Shown here: one piece after another, positions 43,946 through 52,942 of the stretch
Layout: the number at the start of each line of letters is the position of its first letter
How positions within the stretch are numbered: position 1 is the first letter of the stretch
Source: Allorhizobium ampelinum S4
GTDB taxonomy: Bacteria > Pseudomonadota > Alphaproteobacteria > Rhizobiales > Rhizobiaceae
Length of the DNA stretch: 64,000 nt
NCBI RefSeq assembly: GCF_000016285.1
Contig: NC_011988.1
Location: 62,001 to 126,000 of the forward strand
Direction of reading: 5' to 3'
Notes under the pieces: model-generated
Databases searched by the model: none
What the model was told of the DNA's origin: nothing
The model's input: only the letters and a program-made list of their open reading frames with translations
Program-made: the position numbers and the translations under genes

Positions 43946-45067
43946 TCAATAGGGGTCAACGGCATCGCGCAACCCATCACCCAGCGCATTGAACGCAAAG
44001 ACGGTGATCAGCACGAAAGCCACGGGAGACAGGATCCACGGATAGGACCCAATGACCGAATAGGTCGAGGTATCCTGCAACATCAGGCCCCAGGAAATCA
44101 GCGGCGGCTTGACCGCAAAACCCAGAAAACCAAGGAAGGATTCCAGCAGAACTACGCTTGGAATGGCCAGTGTGACGGACACAATGACATGGCTCATCAC
44201 ATTGGGAAAAATATGCTGAAGGATGATGCGCCGATCCGTGGCCCCGATGGCCATGGCGGCCCGCACATAGTCAATGCGGGCCAGCGCCAGTGTTTTGCCG
44301 CGCACTTCGCGCGACATCTGCGCCCAACCCAGCGCCGACATGACAACGATGACAAAGCCCAGAAACACATTGGTGGGAGCTGTGACCGGGATCAGCGAAG
44401 TCAGCGCCAGATAGAGGGGCAATTGCGGGAAGGCCAGAACCAGCTCTACAAAGCGCTGCATCCATGTATCGAATTGGCCGCCATAATAACCGGAAACCAA
44501 GCCGACCGTTGTACCCACCACGGTAACGATAAACACAACCGTCAAGGCAATCATCAAGGATACGCGGGAGCCGTAAAAGATACGTGACAGCACATCGCGG
44601 CCAAATTTATCGGTGCCAAGAAAATTCACCGGTGTGCCATTCGTTGCACCGAAGAAATGGCGATCACTGGGCAAAAGACCGAACAGGTTATAGCTGAAAC
44701 CCTTGACGAAAAAGCCAAGGTTGACGGGGTTTTCAAAGTCTGGCCCAGAAATAGGTTGGAAGGTAATAGGGTCAAGCGCCGTGCTTTCCCCCAGTGGATA
44801 GGTGCGGGGCCATACGAGATTGCCTTCTTGGTCGGTGATGCTGATGGTCTGCGGTGGCGCAAAGGCTGTGCCGGTCAGCTTCGGATCAACGGGAGCGAAA
44901 AACTCGGCAAACACCACCATCAGCATCAGCAGGCAGACCAGCACAAGGCCCATCATTCCGGTCCATGACCGCCGAAGACGCCGCCAGACCAGCGCCAGAT
45001 AGGTTTCGTTGCTGTGTAAATTATTGGCGGGAGAGGACATGGCTATGGTTTGAACATCGGCTTTCAT
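43946..45067 (-). CDS. agpC: ABC permease, AgpC-like (DppC type)
   Basis: A 373-residue membrane protein. DppC features are RRLRRSWTGMMGLVLVCLLM near the start, the long periplasmic loop with FLGTDKFGRDVLSRIFYGSR, and the EAA loop IDYVRAAMAIGATDRRIILQ followed by HIFPNVM. It ends GDGLRDAVDPY. Its start overlaps the agpB stop by four bases. The periplasmic loop between the first two segments is larger than in the 20317 permease. Confidence 0.92.
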   Translation of the reverse strand: MKADVQTIAMSSPANNLHSNETYLALVWRRLRRSWTGMMGLVLVCLLMLMVVFAEFFAPVDPKLTGTAFAPPQTISITDQEGNLVWPRTYPLGESTALDPITFQPISGPDFENPVNLGFFVKGFSYNLFGLLPSDRHFFGATNGTPVNFLGTDKFGRDVLSRIFYGSRVSLMIALTVVFIVTVVGTTVGLVSGYYGGQFDTWMQRFVELVLAFPQLPLYLALTSLIPVTAPTNVFLGFVIVVMSALGWAQMSREVRGKTLALARIDYVRAAMAIGATDRRIILQHIFPNVMSHVIVSVTLAIPSVVLLESFLGFLGFAVKPPLISWGLMLQDTSTYSVIGSYPWILSPVAFVLITVFAFNALGDGLRDAVDPY

Positions 45068-46077
45068 GCGTGTGCTCCTCCGCCCAATCTTACCCGTGGA
45101 TCAAGAAGTGCGAGCAGCATGTCGGCAATGATATTGCCCACAATCAACGTGGCCGACAAAACCAGCATGAAGGTTGCCGTGACATAGACATCGCCCACCC
45201 ACATGGAGCCAACAATGGCTGGACCAACGGTTGGCAGGGCAAAAATAATGGCCGTTTCAATCTCGCCGGTGAGCATATAGGGCAGTACCACGCCCTGATA
45301 CATGATCAGCGGATGCAGCGCATTTGGCACCGCATGGCGCAAGATCACCTGTCGCTCGCTGAGGCCCTTGGCGCGGGCGGTTTCGACATATTGCGCGTTC
45401 AGCGTATCCAGCAGATTGCCGCGCATGACCCGCATATTATAGGCCAGCCCGCCAAAGGTGGCGATGGCAATCACCGGCCATACATGCTGCAAGAGGTCGA
45501 GGAATTTGGCAAAGGACCATGGCGCTCCACCATATTTGGCGGAATTGAAACTGTTGATTTCCGTAGCATTGAAATGGAACACCATGATGTAGACGATGAT
45601 CAGCGCCATCAAAAAGCGTGGCACGGTCATGCCGAGAAACGAGATGCCCGAGAGCAGGCTATCCACCCAGGTATATTGCCGGGTCGCGGCCAGAATTCCG
45701 AAGGTGATGCCGATGATGGAGGCAAGGATATGGCAAACCAGCGCCAGCGCCAATGTCCGGGGCAAGCGCTCGCCCACCACTTCCGACACAGGTTTGTTGT
45801 AGAACAGGCTGTGGCCAAAATCACCACGGGTGACAATGCCTGTGATCCAGTTGATGTATTGGATGGGGATCGGTTTATCCAACCCATTGGCAATTTTATA
45901 GGCCTGCGCCTGCGCATCGGCGGCTTCAAACGATGCGCCGCCTTGATTGATCATCTGGGAACGGATGTAGTCGCTGTAATCCCCCGGAGGGGCCTTGATG
46001 ATGGCAAAGGTGACAACGCTGAGAACGAACAGCACAGGAATGGCAGAGGCTATGCGCACAAGCAGAAATCTAAACAT
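45064..46077 (-). CDS. agpB: ABC permease, AgpB-like (DppB type)
   Basis: A 337-residue membrane protein with the DppB signature FVLSVVTFAIIKAPPGDYSD, a periplasmic insert and the EAA loop QYVETARAKGLSERQVILRH. The C-terminus reads ADMLLALLDPRVRLGGGA. It sits between agpA and agpC in a tight operon and, with AgpC, forms the channel. Confidence 0.92.
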   Translation of the reverse strand: MFRFLLVRIASAIPVLFVLSVVTFAIIKAPPGDYSDYIRSQMINQGGASFEAADAQAQAYKIANGLDKPIPIQYINWITGIVTRGDFGHSLFYNKPVSEVVGERLPRTLALALVCHILASIIGITFGILAATRQYTWVDSLLSGISFLGMTVPRFLMALIIVYIMVFHFNATEINSFNSAKYGGAPWSFAKFLDLLQHVWPVIAIATFGGLAYNMRVMRGNLLDTLNAQYVETARAKGLSERQVILRHAVPNALHPLIMYQGVVLPYMLTGEIETAIIFALPTVGPAIVGSMWVGDVYVTATFMLVLSATLIVGNIIADMLLALLDPRVRLGGGAHA

Positions 46078-46150
46078 GGGAATGTGCTCTCTTGTGTTTC
46101 AGGGAGTTGCCTTCAGCCTGCGCAAAATTCACAGGCTGAAGCGCTGCTGA

Positions 46151-48238
46151 TCAGTTGAGAGGTTTGTTTTCGCCCGGCTTGCCGGGAAGCTGGTTTTTGA
46201 ACAGCTCAAAATCACCCTGCTTGTCTGCGGCCACAAACATGCGTTCGCGGATGATGGTGTCTTCCGCCCAGTTGAACATGAAGATCGGAGCGCCGACTGG
46301 AACATTGGAGAACCGCTTGTTGATGATCAGCGCACCCGGATATTCCGTCAGTCCGATGGTATCGACATTTTCAGTGGCGATTTTCTGATACTGTTTCATT
46401 AAATCCCGTCGCTCGACATTGTCCTGAGACGCAATGAACCTGTTGACGATGGCAACCAGCTGCTTCTCATAGGGCATCAGATCAACCGTGCCGTCCTTCC
46501 CCGCGCGGTGATGCCCGCTGGTGCGTGGTCCGGTCGGCGCCAATTGGGCGGTGTTTTGCACCACGGATGTCATGTCGGGATCATTGCGGCGGATCATCCA
46601 ATCGAACCGGCCGCCAAAATTGGCTTGATCGCGTTTGACACCATCCAGTGAGTTCAGCACCACTTTCAGGCCGAGCTTTTCCATCTGGCCAATCACACCT
46701 TCGGCAAGGTTTCGATCGGTTCCATAGTCTGAAGTGGACAGCAGAACGATCTGCACATCCTGACCACCCGCCACGCCCGCCGGGAAATTGACGAAGCCGT
46801 CGCCATCGGTATCCTTCAGCCCGGCCTTGGCCAGAAGTGCCTTGGCACCGGCCAGATCGAAGGGATAATAGATCGTTGACTGGCGATCATAAAAGCTCGT
46901 TCCTGACGACAATCCGCCCGGATAAATGGCGGTGAACGGTCCCTTAACCAGCGATTCCCCGATCTTCTTACGATCCAGTGCCATGGTAATGGCTTTGCGG
47001 AAATCGGGATTGCGGTTCAGCTCGCGCACCGCCTGACCGCGCGCATCGGGATCACCCCAGCCATTGGCCGAATAGTTGAGCCGCAGATTATAGCCGATCA
47101 GACGCGCGCCAAAGGCAAGGCGGGAAGGGGCAGATGGCTGCGCTGCCCGCTTCAGGCTTTCGACAAAATTCTCCGGCTGCTCAAGATTGGACAGGTCCCC
47201 GGAGCCTGCAATCGCCTGCACATCGCGGTCAGCCCATGTGGAGAGTTTGTAGTGAAGCTCATTGATATAAGGCAGTTGATGCCCCTGCTCATCCACCTTC
47301 CAGTAATAGGGATTGCGGCGCAGCACGATCATATCGTCAGGACGATAGGACACGGGCACCCAGGCACCCATCACCGGAATGTTCATATATTCAGGCGGAA
47401 AGCCGTTTTTATACTGATCATAGGTGAAGTCCCTGGCATATTTCGGGTGTTTGGTTTTGAGGATATGGGCCGGGCCGGGGCAGAATGTTCCGTAAGCCAT
47501 GGCGAACAGATATTGCCGTGGAAATGCCTCTTTGAAGGTCCATTCGACGGTATAATCATCAATGGCCTTCAGTGTCGTGCCTTCACCAAAGGTTTCCGGC
47601 GTTGCGCCGTTCAAGGGCGTGACATTTCTGTCCAGAACATTGTCATTCCAGTAGAACATCACATCATCGGAGGTGAACGGCACGCCATCCGACCATTTTG
47701 CGCCCTCAATCAGATGCATGGTCAACTTGTGTCCATCCGCAGACCAATCCCAGCTCTTGGCCAGATTGGGCAAAGGTTCGACATCATCGGCCTTCACCTG
47801 AAACAGCGGGGCTGTACGGGTGAGGCATTCCGACATGGCAATGTCGATACCGCCCCAGCCTTGGGTCTGGCCCGCCGAATAGTTCCAGCCCTCGGGCCTG
47901 CCACCAATCACGTGGCGCAAGGTATCGCCATAGACACCGATGCCATCGGGCATATTGCCGGTCTTGAACACCAGTGGCTCTTTCGGTAGGCGCTCCTTCA
48001 CCGACGGCAGTTTACCAGTTTTGACGAATTTCTCCGTCACCCAATCCGGCTCGCTGTAACTCGGAAGAGCCTTGAACTCTTCAATGGAATCCCGTGGCAC
48101 ATAGGTGATCTTGCCTTGTCCCGGAAAGGGAGGAGCTTCGGGCACGACGGTGGGCTCAGACGCAAAGGCTGCAACAGCAAAAACCGACACGCCCAGCAAC
48201 AGGGCAGCAGTCTTTGCGGTATGGGTGACGCTTTTCAT
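46151..48238 (-). CDS. agpA: Alpha-galactoside-binding protein, AgpA-like (SBP family 5)
   Basis: A 695-residue periplasmic binding protein, long for the family, as is AgpA. A signal peptide (TAALLLGVSVFAVAAFA) is followed by family 5 motifs GDTLRHVIGGRPEGWNYSAG, LAKSWDWSADGHKLTMHLIE, GAKWSDGVPFTSDDVMFYWN and ALDRKKIGESLVKGPF. S. meliloti AgpA binds melibiose and raffinose despite belonging to the peptide-binding class. A 12-base-pair hairpin between the agaL1 stop and this start may tune relative expression. Symbol rests on synteny with agpT, agaL1 and agpBCD. Confidence 0.88.
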   Translation of the reverse strand: MKSVTHTAKTAALLLGVSVFAVAAFASEPTVVPEAPPFPGQGKITYVPRDSIEEFKALPSYSEPDWVTEKFVKTGKLPSVKERLPKEPLVFKTGNMPDGIGVYGDTLRHVIGGRPEGWNYSAGQTQGWGGIDIAMSECLTRTAPLFQVKADDVEPLPNLAKSWDWSADGHKLTMHLIEGAKWSDGVPFTSDDVMFYWNDNVLDRNVTPLNGATPETFGEGTTLKAIDDYTVEWTFKEAFPRQYLFAMAYGTFCPGPAHILKTKHPKYARDFTYDQYKNGFPPEYMNIPVMGAWVPVSYRPDDMIVLRRNPYYWKVDEQGHQLPYINELHYKLSTWADRDVQAIAGSGDLSNLEQPENFVESLKRAAQPSAPSRLAFGARLIGYNLRLNYSANGWGDPDARGQAVRELNRNPDFRKAITMALDRKKIGESLVKGPFTAIYPGGLSSGTSFYDRQSTIYYPFDLAGAKALLAKAGLKDTDGDGFVNFPAGVAGGQDVQIVLLSTSDYGTDRNLAEGVIGQMEKLGLKVVLNSLDGVKRDQANFGGRFDWMIRRNDPDMTSVVQNTAQLAPTGPRTSGHHRAGKDGTVDLMPYEKQLVAIVNRFIASQDNVERRDLMKQYQKIATENVDTIGLTEYPGALIINKRFSNVPVGAPIFMFNWAEDTIIRERMFVAADKQGDFELFKNQLPGKPGENKPLN

Positions 48239-48302
48239 GATGGTTGTTCCCTCCTCACTTCTTATAGCTGTGCCGCAAAATGCGCGGCGCTCCCTCGCGG
48301 GT

Positions 48303-48340
48303 CATGTCATCCGGCCCCTCCTCAGAAACCGGATGACATG
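48303..48340 (-). promoter_or_regulatory. Intercistronic hairpin between agaL1 and agpA
   Basis: CATGTCATCCGG at 48303-48314 and CCGGATGACATG at 48329-48340 are perfect 12-base arms with a 14-base loop. On the transcribed strand the loop reads TTTCTGAGGAGGGG. No T run follows, so it is more likely an RNA-processing or stability element, or partial attenuator, than a full terminator. Confidence 0.5.
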
Positions 48341-48352
48341 TCTATGTCTGGA

Positions 48353-49825
48353 TCAGCTTGCGGCCTTCAGCTTTGTCGCTTCCTTTTCGGCCCTCAATTC
48401 ATCAATGGAACGCACATCGCGCCGGGCAACGCCCTTCCAATCGCGGGTCTTGACGGTACCTCGGCTCAGCCGTTCTTTGGCTTCAGGAATGGCATGGGCA
48501 TATTGCGGTAGCCATTCAGCCTGGGCCACCACCATCTCATCCACCATCTGCCAGACTTCTTCCGGCGTGCAGATCGCCCCCACCAGCGGATCATGCAGCA
48601 CTGCGAGTTTCAGAAGATCGATATCCCCCGAAATAGCCGCATGCACTGACATCCGCTGGACATTGATGGAGGAAATGCAGGTGGCCGCACAGGCTTCCGG
48701 CAGGGTGATACCCGCTACCATGTTGATACCGAACCGATCGACAAATCCGGGCGATTCAATAATGGCATCCAACGGCAGATTGGTGATGATGCCATTGTTT
48801 TTCACATTGAAATGGCCGCGATAGACCCGTCCGGTTTCCAGTGCTTCCAGAATATGGCTGGCATGTTCATTGGAGCGCTTGGCCGGATCATGCGGCTTGC
48901 CCGCACTTTCCAGAAACTGCGGAAACTCGGTTTCAAACCAGTTGCGGGTCTCAGTGGAATAGCGCAGATAACCACCGGTTTCGCCGTGAATCCAGTCGGA
49001 CATATCAATCCAACGGGTAATCTCTTCAGGCCGCTTGCGGTACCAAGGCAGATATTCCGACAGATGGCCGTTGCTCTCGGTTGAATAGACCCCGAAGCGT
49101 TTCAAAACATCGATACGCAGCTTCTCCTGCTGCGAGAACACCGGATGGGCCTCAAAGGCATCGATCAGCTCCTGCTTGCCAATCTTGCGGCCCTTGACGC
49201 GCACATCGACAAACCATGTCTGGTGATTAATGCCGGAGCAAATGTAATCCAGCTCAACCGGATCGGCACCCAAAATCTCGGCAATCTGCTCTGCACCGTG
49301 CTGCACGCCATGGCAAAGCCCAATCGTATCGACCTTGCCATATTCAATCGCCGCCCAGGTATTCATCGCCATGGGGTTGGCATAGTTGAGAAATTTCGCG
49401 CCCGGCTCGGCCAGTTCACGGATATCCTTGCAGAAATCCAGAATGACCGGAATATTGCGCTGGCCATAGAGAATGCCGCCTGCGCAAATCGTATCGCCCA
49501 CGCATTGATCGACACCATATTTCAGCGGAATACTGATATCATCGGCATAGGCCCCAAGACCGCCGACGCGCACGCAGCTGATAATATAGCGCGCACCCGA
49601 AATGGCGTCGCGGCGATCCGTAGATGCCGTCACCTTGGCAGGAAGCCTGTTTGCCTCGACAATTCGATCCAGAATTGTCTTGATCATATCAAGATTGTGC
49701 TGGCTGATATCGGTGAGCGCAAATTCCACATCGTGAAACTCCGGCACACTCAAAAGGTCGGCGAAAAGTTTCTTGGTAAAGCCGACGCTGCCAGCCCCGA
49801 TGATGGCGATCTTGAAGCTGCTCAT
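48353..49825 (-). CDS. agaL1: GH4 alpha-galactosidase, AgaL1-like
   Basis: A 490-residue GH4 enzyme from the ATG at 49825, preceded by GGAGGAG. The N-terminal FKIAIIGAGSVGFTKKLFAD is the NAD motif. NYANPMAMNTWAAIEYG, GLCHGVQHGAEQI (metal Cys) and GINHQTWFVDVRVKGRK (metal His) follow. It differs clearly from the second GH4 protein of the operon, so the two may split substrates such as melibiose and raffinose. It is first in the leftward operon and divergent from the AraC-type activator. Confidence 0.88.
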   Translation of the reverse strand: MSSFKIAIIGAGSVGFTKKLFADLLSVPEFHDVEFALTDISQHNLDMIKTILDRIVEANRLPAKVTASTDRRDAISGARYIISCVRVGGLGAYADDISIPLKYGVDQCVGDTICAGGILYGQRNIPVILDFCKDIRELAEPGAKFLNYANPMAMNTWAAIEYGKVDTIGLCHGVQHGAEQIAEILGADPVELDYICSGINHQTWFVDVRVKGRKIGKQELIDAFEAHPVFSQQEKLRIDVLKRFGVYSTESNGHLSEYLPWYRKRPEEITRWIDMSDWIHGETGGYLRYSTETRNWFETEFPQFLESAGKPHDPAKRSNEHASHILEALETGRVYRGHFNVKNNGIITNLPLDAIIESPGFVDRFGINMVAGITLPEACAATCISSINVQRMSVHAAISGDIDLLKLAVLHDPLVGAICTPEEVWQMVDEMVVAQAEWLPQYAHAIPEAKERLSRGTVKTRDWKGVARRDVRSIDELRAEKEATKLKAAS

Positions 49826-50015
49826 ACAATGCTCCTCCACATGTGTTAGACCGTTTTGTCTCGATAGGGTAAAAATGATTCGCACAGGCGGAATGAAGCG
49901 TCCGTCAAGTGCCGGTCGCATTCCCTACGAATATTGCCAGGATCAATGTATATTTTCCTCTTGAGCGGCATTATCTGTAAAATCGTTCAGACCGCCAGAG
50001 AGGTATTATGCTTTT

Positions 50016-50960
50016 ATGGGTAATTCTGTGCTAAAGATGATGATTGACGCTGGGCCGATCATGCGCACCGTTTCGCTGCCTCGGGGCCGCCATAGCCTGC
50101 ATACCATGCCGACAAGCACAGGCTATGAAGTGCGCAGCGATGCCACCTATGACTGGGATGGCAGGAAGCGCGGGCAAACACCGTTTACCGTTCTTCAGCA
50201 CACGATCTCGGGTGCTGGAAACCTGCGCTATGAAAACAGCACCTATCGGGTCACGCCGGGCCAGACATTGCTGGTCCTGGTGCCGCATAATCACCGTTAT
50301 TGGCTGGAGCCCGGAGGACGCTGGGAGTTCTTCTGGATTTCGATGAATGGCGAGGAAGCGCTGCGAATCCATAATGCGATCCTCACGGCCATGGGACCTA
50401 TTTTCAATCTGAACCAGCAGACCGTCGAGCATCTTGCCGATTGCAGCCAACGCCTCATTGCCGGGGGCGCGGAGACGCCGGGACGGGCCTCTGCAATCGC
50501 CTATGAGGCCGCCATGGCGCTTTATGACGATGTGTTTGGCTCACATCCGACCTTGAGCGCGGAATATCGCACAATGCAGCATGTCATCGATCATATTTCG
50601 GCCAATCTGGATCAGTCTCTCTCCGTTGAGCAACTGGCGGCAGTGTCTGGTCTCAGCCGAGCCCATTTTTCACGGGTCTTTGCTGCGAGCGAAGGCATGC
50701 CGCCAGCGGAATTCGTGCTGCATAAACGGCTGAAACGAGCAGTCAAACTGCTGACAAAGGGCTCGCATCTCTCCGTAAAGGAGATATCGACGATGTGCGG
50801 CTTCGAAGAGCCGAACTATTTCTCCAAGGTTTTCAGGCGGCATTTCGGAGCCAGTCCGACCGAGTTCAGAACGACCGGAATGTACTCAAGCATATTGCAG
50901 GGGGGCGTTGAGGCCGAGACAAAACCGGCTCGATTTCATAGGCCCGACGTGAACGAGTGA
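50016..50960 (+). CDS. agpT: AraC-family activator, AgpT-like
   Basis: A 314-residue AraC protein. An N-terminal cupin-type sugar-sensing domain (NSTYRVTPGQTLLVLVPHNH) precedes a C-terminal pair of helix-turn-helices: SVEQLAAVSGLSRAHFSRVF and SVKEISTMCGFEEPNYFSKV followed by FRRHFGASPTEFR. It is divergent from agaL1, the position of agpT, whose product activates alpha-galactoside genes in S. meliloti. The purine-rich GAGAGG is 12 bases upstream of the ATG. An ATG at 50008 leads only to a short frame. Confidence 0.88.
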   Translation: MGNSVLKMMIDAGPIMRTVSLPRGRHSLHTMPTSTGYEVRSDATYDWDGRKRGQTPFTVLQHTISGAGNLRYENSTYRVTPGQTLLVLVPHNHRYWLEPGGRWEFFWISMNGEEALRIHNAILTAMGPIFNLNQQTVEHLADCSQRLIAGGAETPGRASAIAYEAAMALYDDVFGSHPTLSAEYRTMQHVIDHISANLDQSLSVEQLAAVSGLSRAHFSRVFAASEGMPPAEFVLHKRLKRAVKLLTKGSHLSVKEISTMCGFEEPNYFSKVFRRHFGASPTEFRTTGMYSSILQGGVEAETKPARFHRPDVNE

Positions 50961-51065
50961 TGAGGTGCAGGCGTTTTACACCATTGCCGTCGGGGCTTGT
51001 GGCTGTCCGCTTTGGGTGATGCTGTCGCACGGTTACCATCCGTGCGACAGCGAGGATTATAATGC

Positions 51066-51461
51066 TTAGGGATGTGCAGGTCCATTCAACCGATCAATAA
51101 CCTGAAGCAGGATATCGGCGCAGGCCTTCATTGGCTCATCGTCAGCGCATTTGATGTCAATTCTGGTGTCGCCATCTTCAACCCGGAAATGGGCCGCCTT
51201 GGAAGGCGCCGGTGGTGGTGGTGGGCGATGGCCACGGGGACCCATCGGGCCTTCTGGGCCACGCGGAGGAGGTCCTGCACGCTCTTCCGGACCGCCTGGC
51301 ATGCCTGGTGGCGGTGGTGGCGGGGTTCCGGCATCGGCGTCGGGAGCCATGGCGCCCGCAACCGGTGGTGCTGGTGGCTGTGGCGGTGCTGGCGGCTGCT
51401 GGGCAAATGCGGTCCCGGCCAATGCAGCAAGGGCGACGGCGGAAAGAATGTATCGTTTCAT
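51066..51461 (-). CDS. Small secreted Pro/Gly-rich protein
   Basis: About 131 residues from the ATG at 51461. A clear signal peptide (MKRYILSAVALAALAGTAFA) is followed by low-complexity QPPAPPQPPAPP and a Pro/Gly-rich tract with collagen-like GPEGPMGPRG. The conserved-looking tail HFRVEDGDTRIDIKCADDEP continues with MKACADILLQVIDRL. Two Cys residues could form a disulfide. It is likely periplasmic. It lies in a leftward pair with the OB-fold protein, next to a divergent two-component system, so its expression or function may be tied to envelope sensing. No family is recognised. Confidence 0.75.
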   Translation of the reverse strand: MKRYILSAVALAALAGTAFAQQPPAPPQPPAPPVAGAMAPDADAGTPPPPPPGMPGGPEERAGPPPRGPEGPMGPRGHRPPPPPAPSKAAHFRVEDGDTRIDIKCADDEPMKACADILLQVIDRLNGPAHP

Positions 51462-51530
51462 AGGTTTTTCCTTTGGTGGGGATGGAAAGCGCATCACTTA
51501 ACGTGGCAGCCTGCTTTTGGTTCAGGTTGC

Positions 51531-52028
51531 TCAAGGAGCAGGTTTATTGGCGAAGTCACCGAACGGTCTATGCGGCGGCGGACCTGGCGGACCAAGAGCC
51601 GCTGTCTTCCCGCTGCTATCGACAAGGTAGCTCGCATGCACGACGCCATCGTCAAACCGACCCTGGATGGTCACGACGTCATCCTTCTTGACAAGGCCTC
51701 CACCGTCTCCAGCCGGTCCGGTTTCGACCAGAGTCTTGCCGCTGTCGTCCTGCAGGATGAACTTGTTGCCGTAAATCTCGCTGACTTTTCCCTTGATGGT
51801 GACCAGACTTGATGTTGGCATCGTTGAAATCGCAACAGGAGACATTGGAGCCATTTCGGGAGCGGGGCGCACCAGCTTCATGGCACCGGCACCCCCAACC
51901 GCGCCGATGGCGAGCGCCACGGCGATTGCGGGAAGAGCCATCCAGTATCGTTTTCGTCGCCCGTGCGGAGGAGCAGGCCTGCCAGCCTTTTCCGGATGCT
52001 CGTCGCTAGGATGTTCGACCGTCATCAT
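51531..52028 (-). CDS. Membrane-anchored OB-fold-like protein
   Basis: About 165 residues. A basic cytoplasmic N-terminus is followed by one membrane segment (YWMALPAIAVALAIGAVGGA). The periplasmic part contains VTIKGKVSEIYGNKFILQDD and VTIQGRFDDGVVHASYLVDS, the look of a bacterial OB-fold domain of the periplasmic stress type. The Pro-rich end is GPPGPPPHRPFG. The start is at 52028 or 52025. It precedes the secreted Pro/Gly protein by 69 bases and is divergent from the response regulator. Similar proteins with two-component partners exist, but I cannot name the function. Confidence 0.75.
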   Translation of the reverse strand: MMTVEHPSDEHPEKAGRPAPPHGRRKRYWMALPAIAVALAIGAVGGAGAMKLVRPAPEMAPMSPVAISTMPTSSLVTIKGKVSEIYGNKFILQDDSGKTLVETGPAGDGGGLVKKDDVVTIQGRFDDGVVHASYLVDSSGKTAALGPPGPPPHRPFGDFANKPAP

Positions 52029-52116
52029 TCATTCTCCTTGGTGATTGACCAGAGCATTTCCGACTGCAAAACCGCTGCATGCTGTGTTGGAAATGGTCTA
52101 GGGTCTGTCATGTTCG

Positions 52117-52160
52117 TTTGTCTTTTCAGGAAAACCGGTTTCCACTTCCCCTGACAAACT
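52117..52160. repeat. Dispersed nested palindrome with half of the GTCTGTCA element
   Basis: GTTTGTC at 52117-52123 pairs with GACAAAC at 52154-52160 around AGGAAAACCGGTTTCCACTT. It is immediately preceded by AGGGTCTGTCATGTTC, the left half of the other repeat family. It lies between the OB-fold protein and the response regulator genes. Confidence 0.7.
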
Positions 52161-52273
52161 CCAGGGATATCTACACTTCCTCTGCCGTTACCCCGCTGAA
52201 CCTTCTGGTTCAGATTCAGTTCAGCCATTTTCGATAAGTCTGGCTCTTCTCCTACAAATGAAAGTTAGTTCTC

Positions 52274-52942
52274 ATGCGCGTACTGCTCGTCGAAGACGAT
52301 GAAGACCTGAGTGGCCGGATCGCCACTGCGCTCAGGTCGGAGAACTTCGTGGTCGACATCGCCCGCAATGGCGAGGACGCGCTCCATGCCGGACTGACCG
52401 AGTTGTTCGACATTGCCGTGCTTGATCTCGGGTTACCGAAGATCGATGGCGTCACGGTTCTAAAGGGGTGGCGCGAAAGCGAACGCAATCTCCCCGTCCT
52501 TGTCCTGACGGCGCGTGACGGCTGGCCGGACAAGGTATCGAGCTTCAAGGCCGGTGCCGACGACTTCCTTGCAAAGCCGTTCAAAATTGAAGAGCTGGTG
52601 CTGAGGCTGCGGGCCTTGGTGCGCCGGGCAACCGGCCATGCTTCTTCACGCATTCAATGTGGCGCACTGATGTTTGACGCCCAGCTTGGCACATTTGAGC
52701 TGAATGGACTTCCAGTCAAACTGACTGCGCTGGAATGGCGGGTCCTGTCATGCCTCATGCTCAGGAAGGAGATGGTTGTTGATCGGCGCGAGCTGAATGA
52801 GCGGGTTTACGACGGAGACGCTGAGGTGGATTCCAACTCCATCGAAGTCATCATCGCAAGGCTGCGCAAAAAGCTTGGTTCTGAAATTATCGAGACCGTC
52901 CGCGGTCGGGGCTATATGCTGACAGCGCCGGTGCAATCATGA
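52274..52942 (+). CDS. OmpR/PhoP-type response regulator
   Basis: A 222-residue regulator. The receiver domain has acidic D8-D9, phosphoacceptor Asp51 (AVLDLGLP), Thr/Ala around VLTARDG and Lys in FLAKPF. The winged-helix output domain follows from about residue 125 (LTALEWRVLSCLMLRKEMVV, SNSIEVIIARLRKKLG, VRGRGYML). It overlaps the kinase gene by four bases, a tight cognate pair. Targets may include the two envelope protein genes read the other way from the same region. Confidence 0.92.
   Translation: MRVLLVEDDEDLSGRIATALRSENFVVDIARNGEDALHAGLTELFDIAVLDLGLPKIDGVTVLKGWRESERNLPVLVLTARDGWPDKVSSFKAGADDFLAKPFKIEELVLRLRALVRRATGHASSRIQCGALMFDAQLGTFELNGLPVKLTALEWRVLSCLMLRKEMVVDRRELNERVYDGDAEVDSNSIEVIIARLRKKLGSEIIETVRGRGYMLTAPVQS

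Noticed and set aside
43268..46158. Two long rightward frames (439 and 434 codons) opposite the agp transporter genes
   Set aside because: They mirror the ATPase and permease genes, are rich in His, Arg and Gln as typical shadows, and show no family motif.
51066..51461. Pro/Gly-rich protein considered as a frame artefact of GC-rich DNA
   Set aside because: A clean signal peptide and a non-repetitive, Cys-containing C-terminus argue for a real secreted protein.
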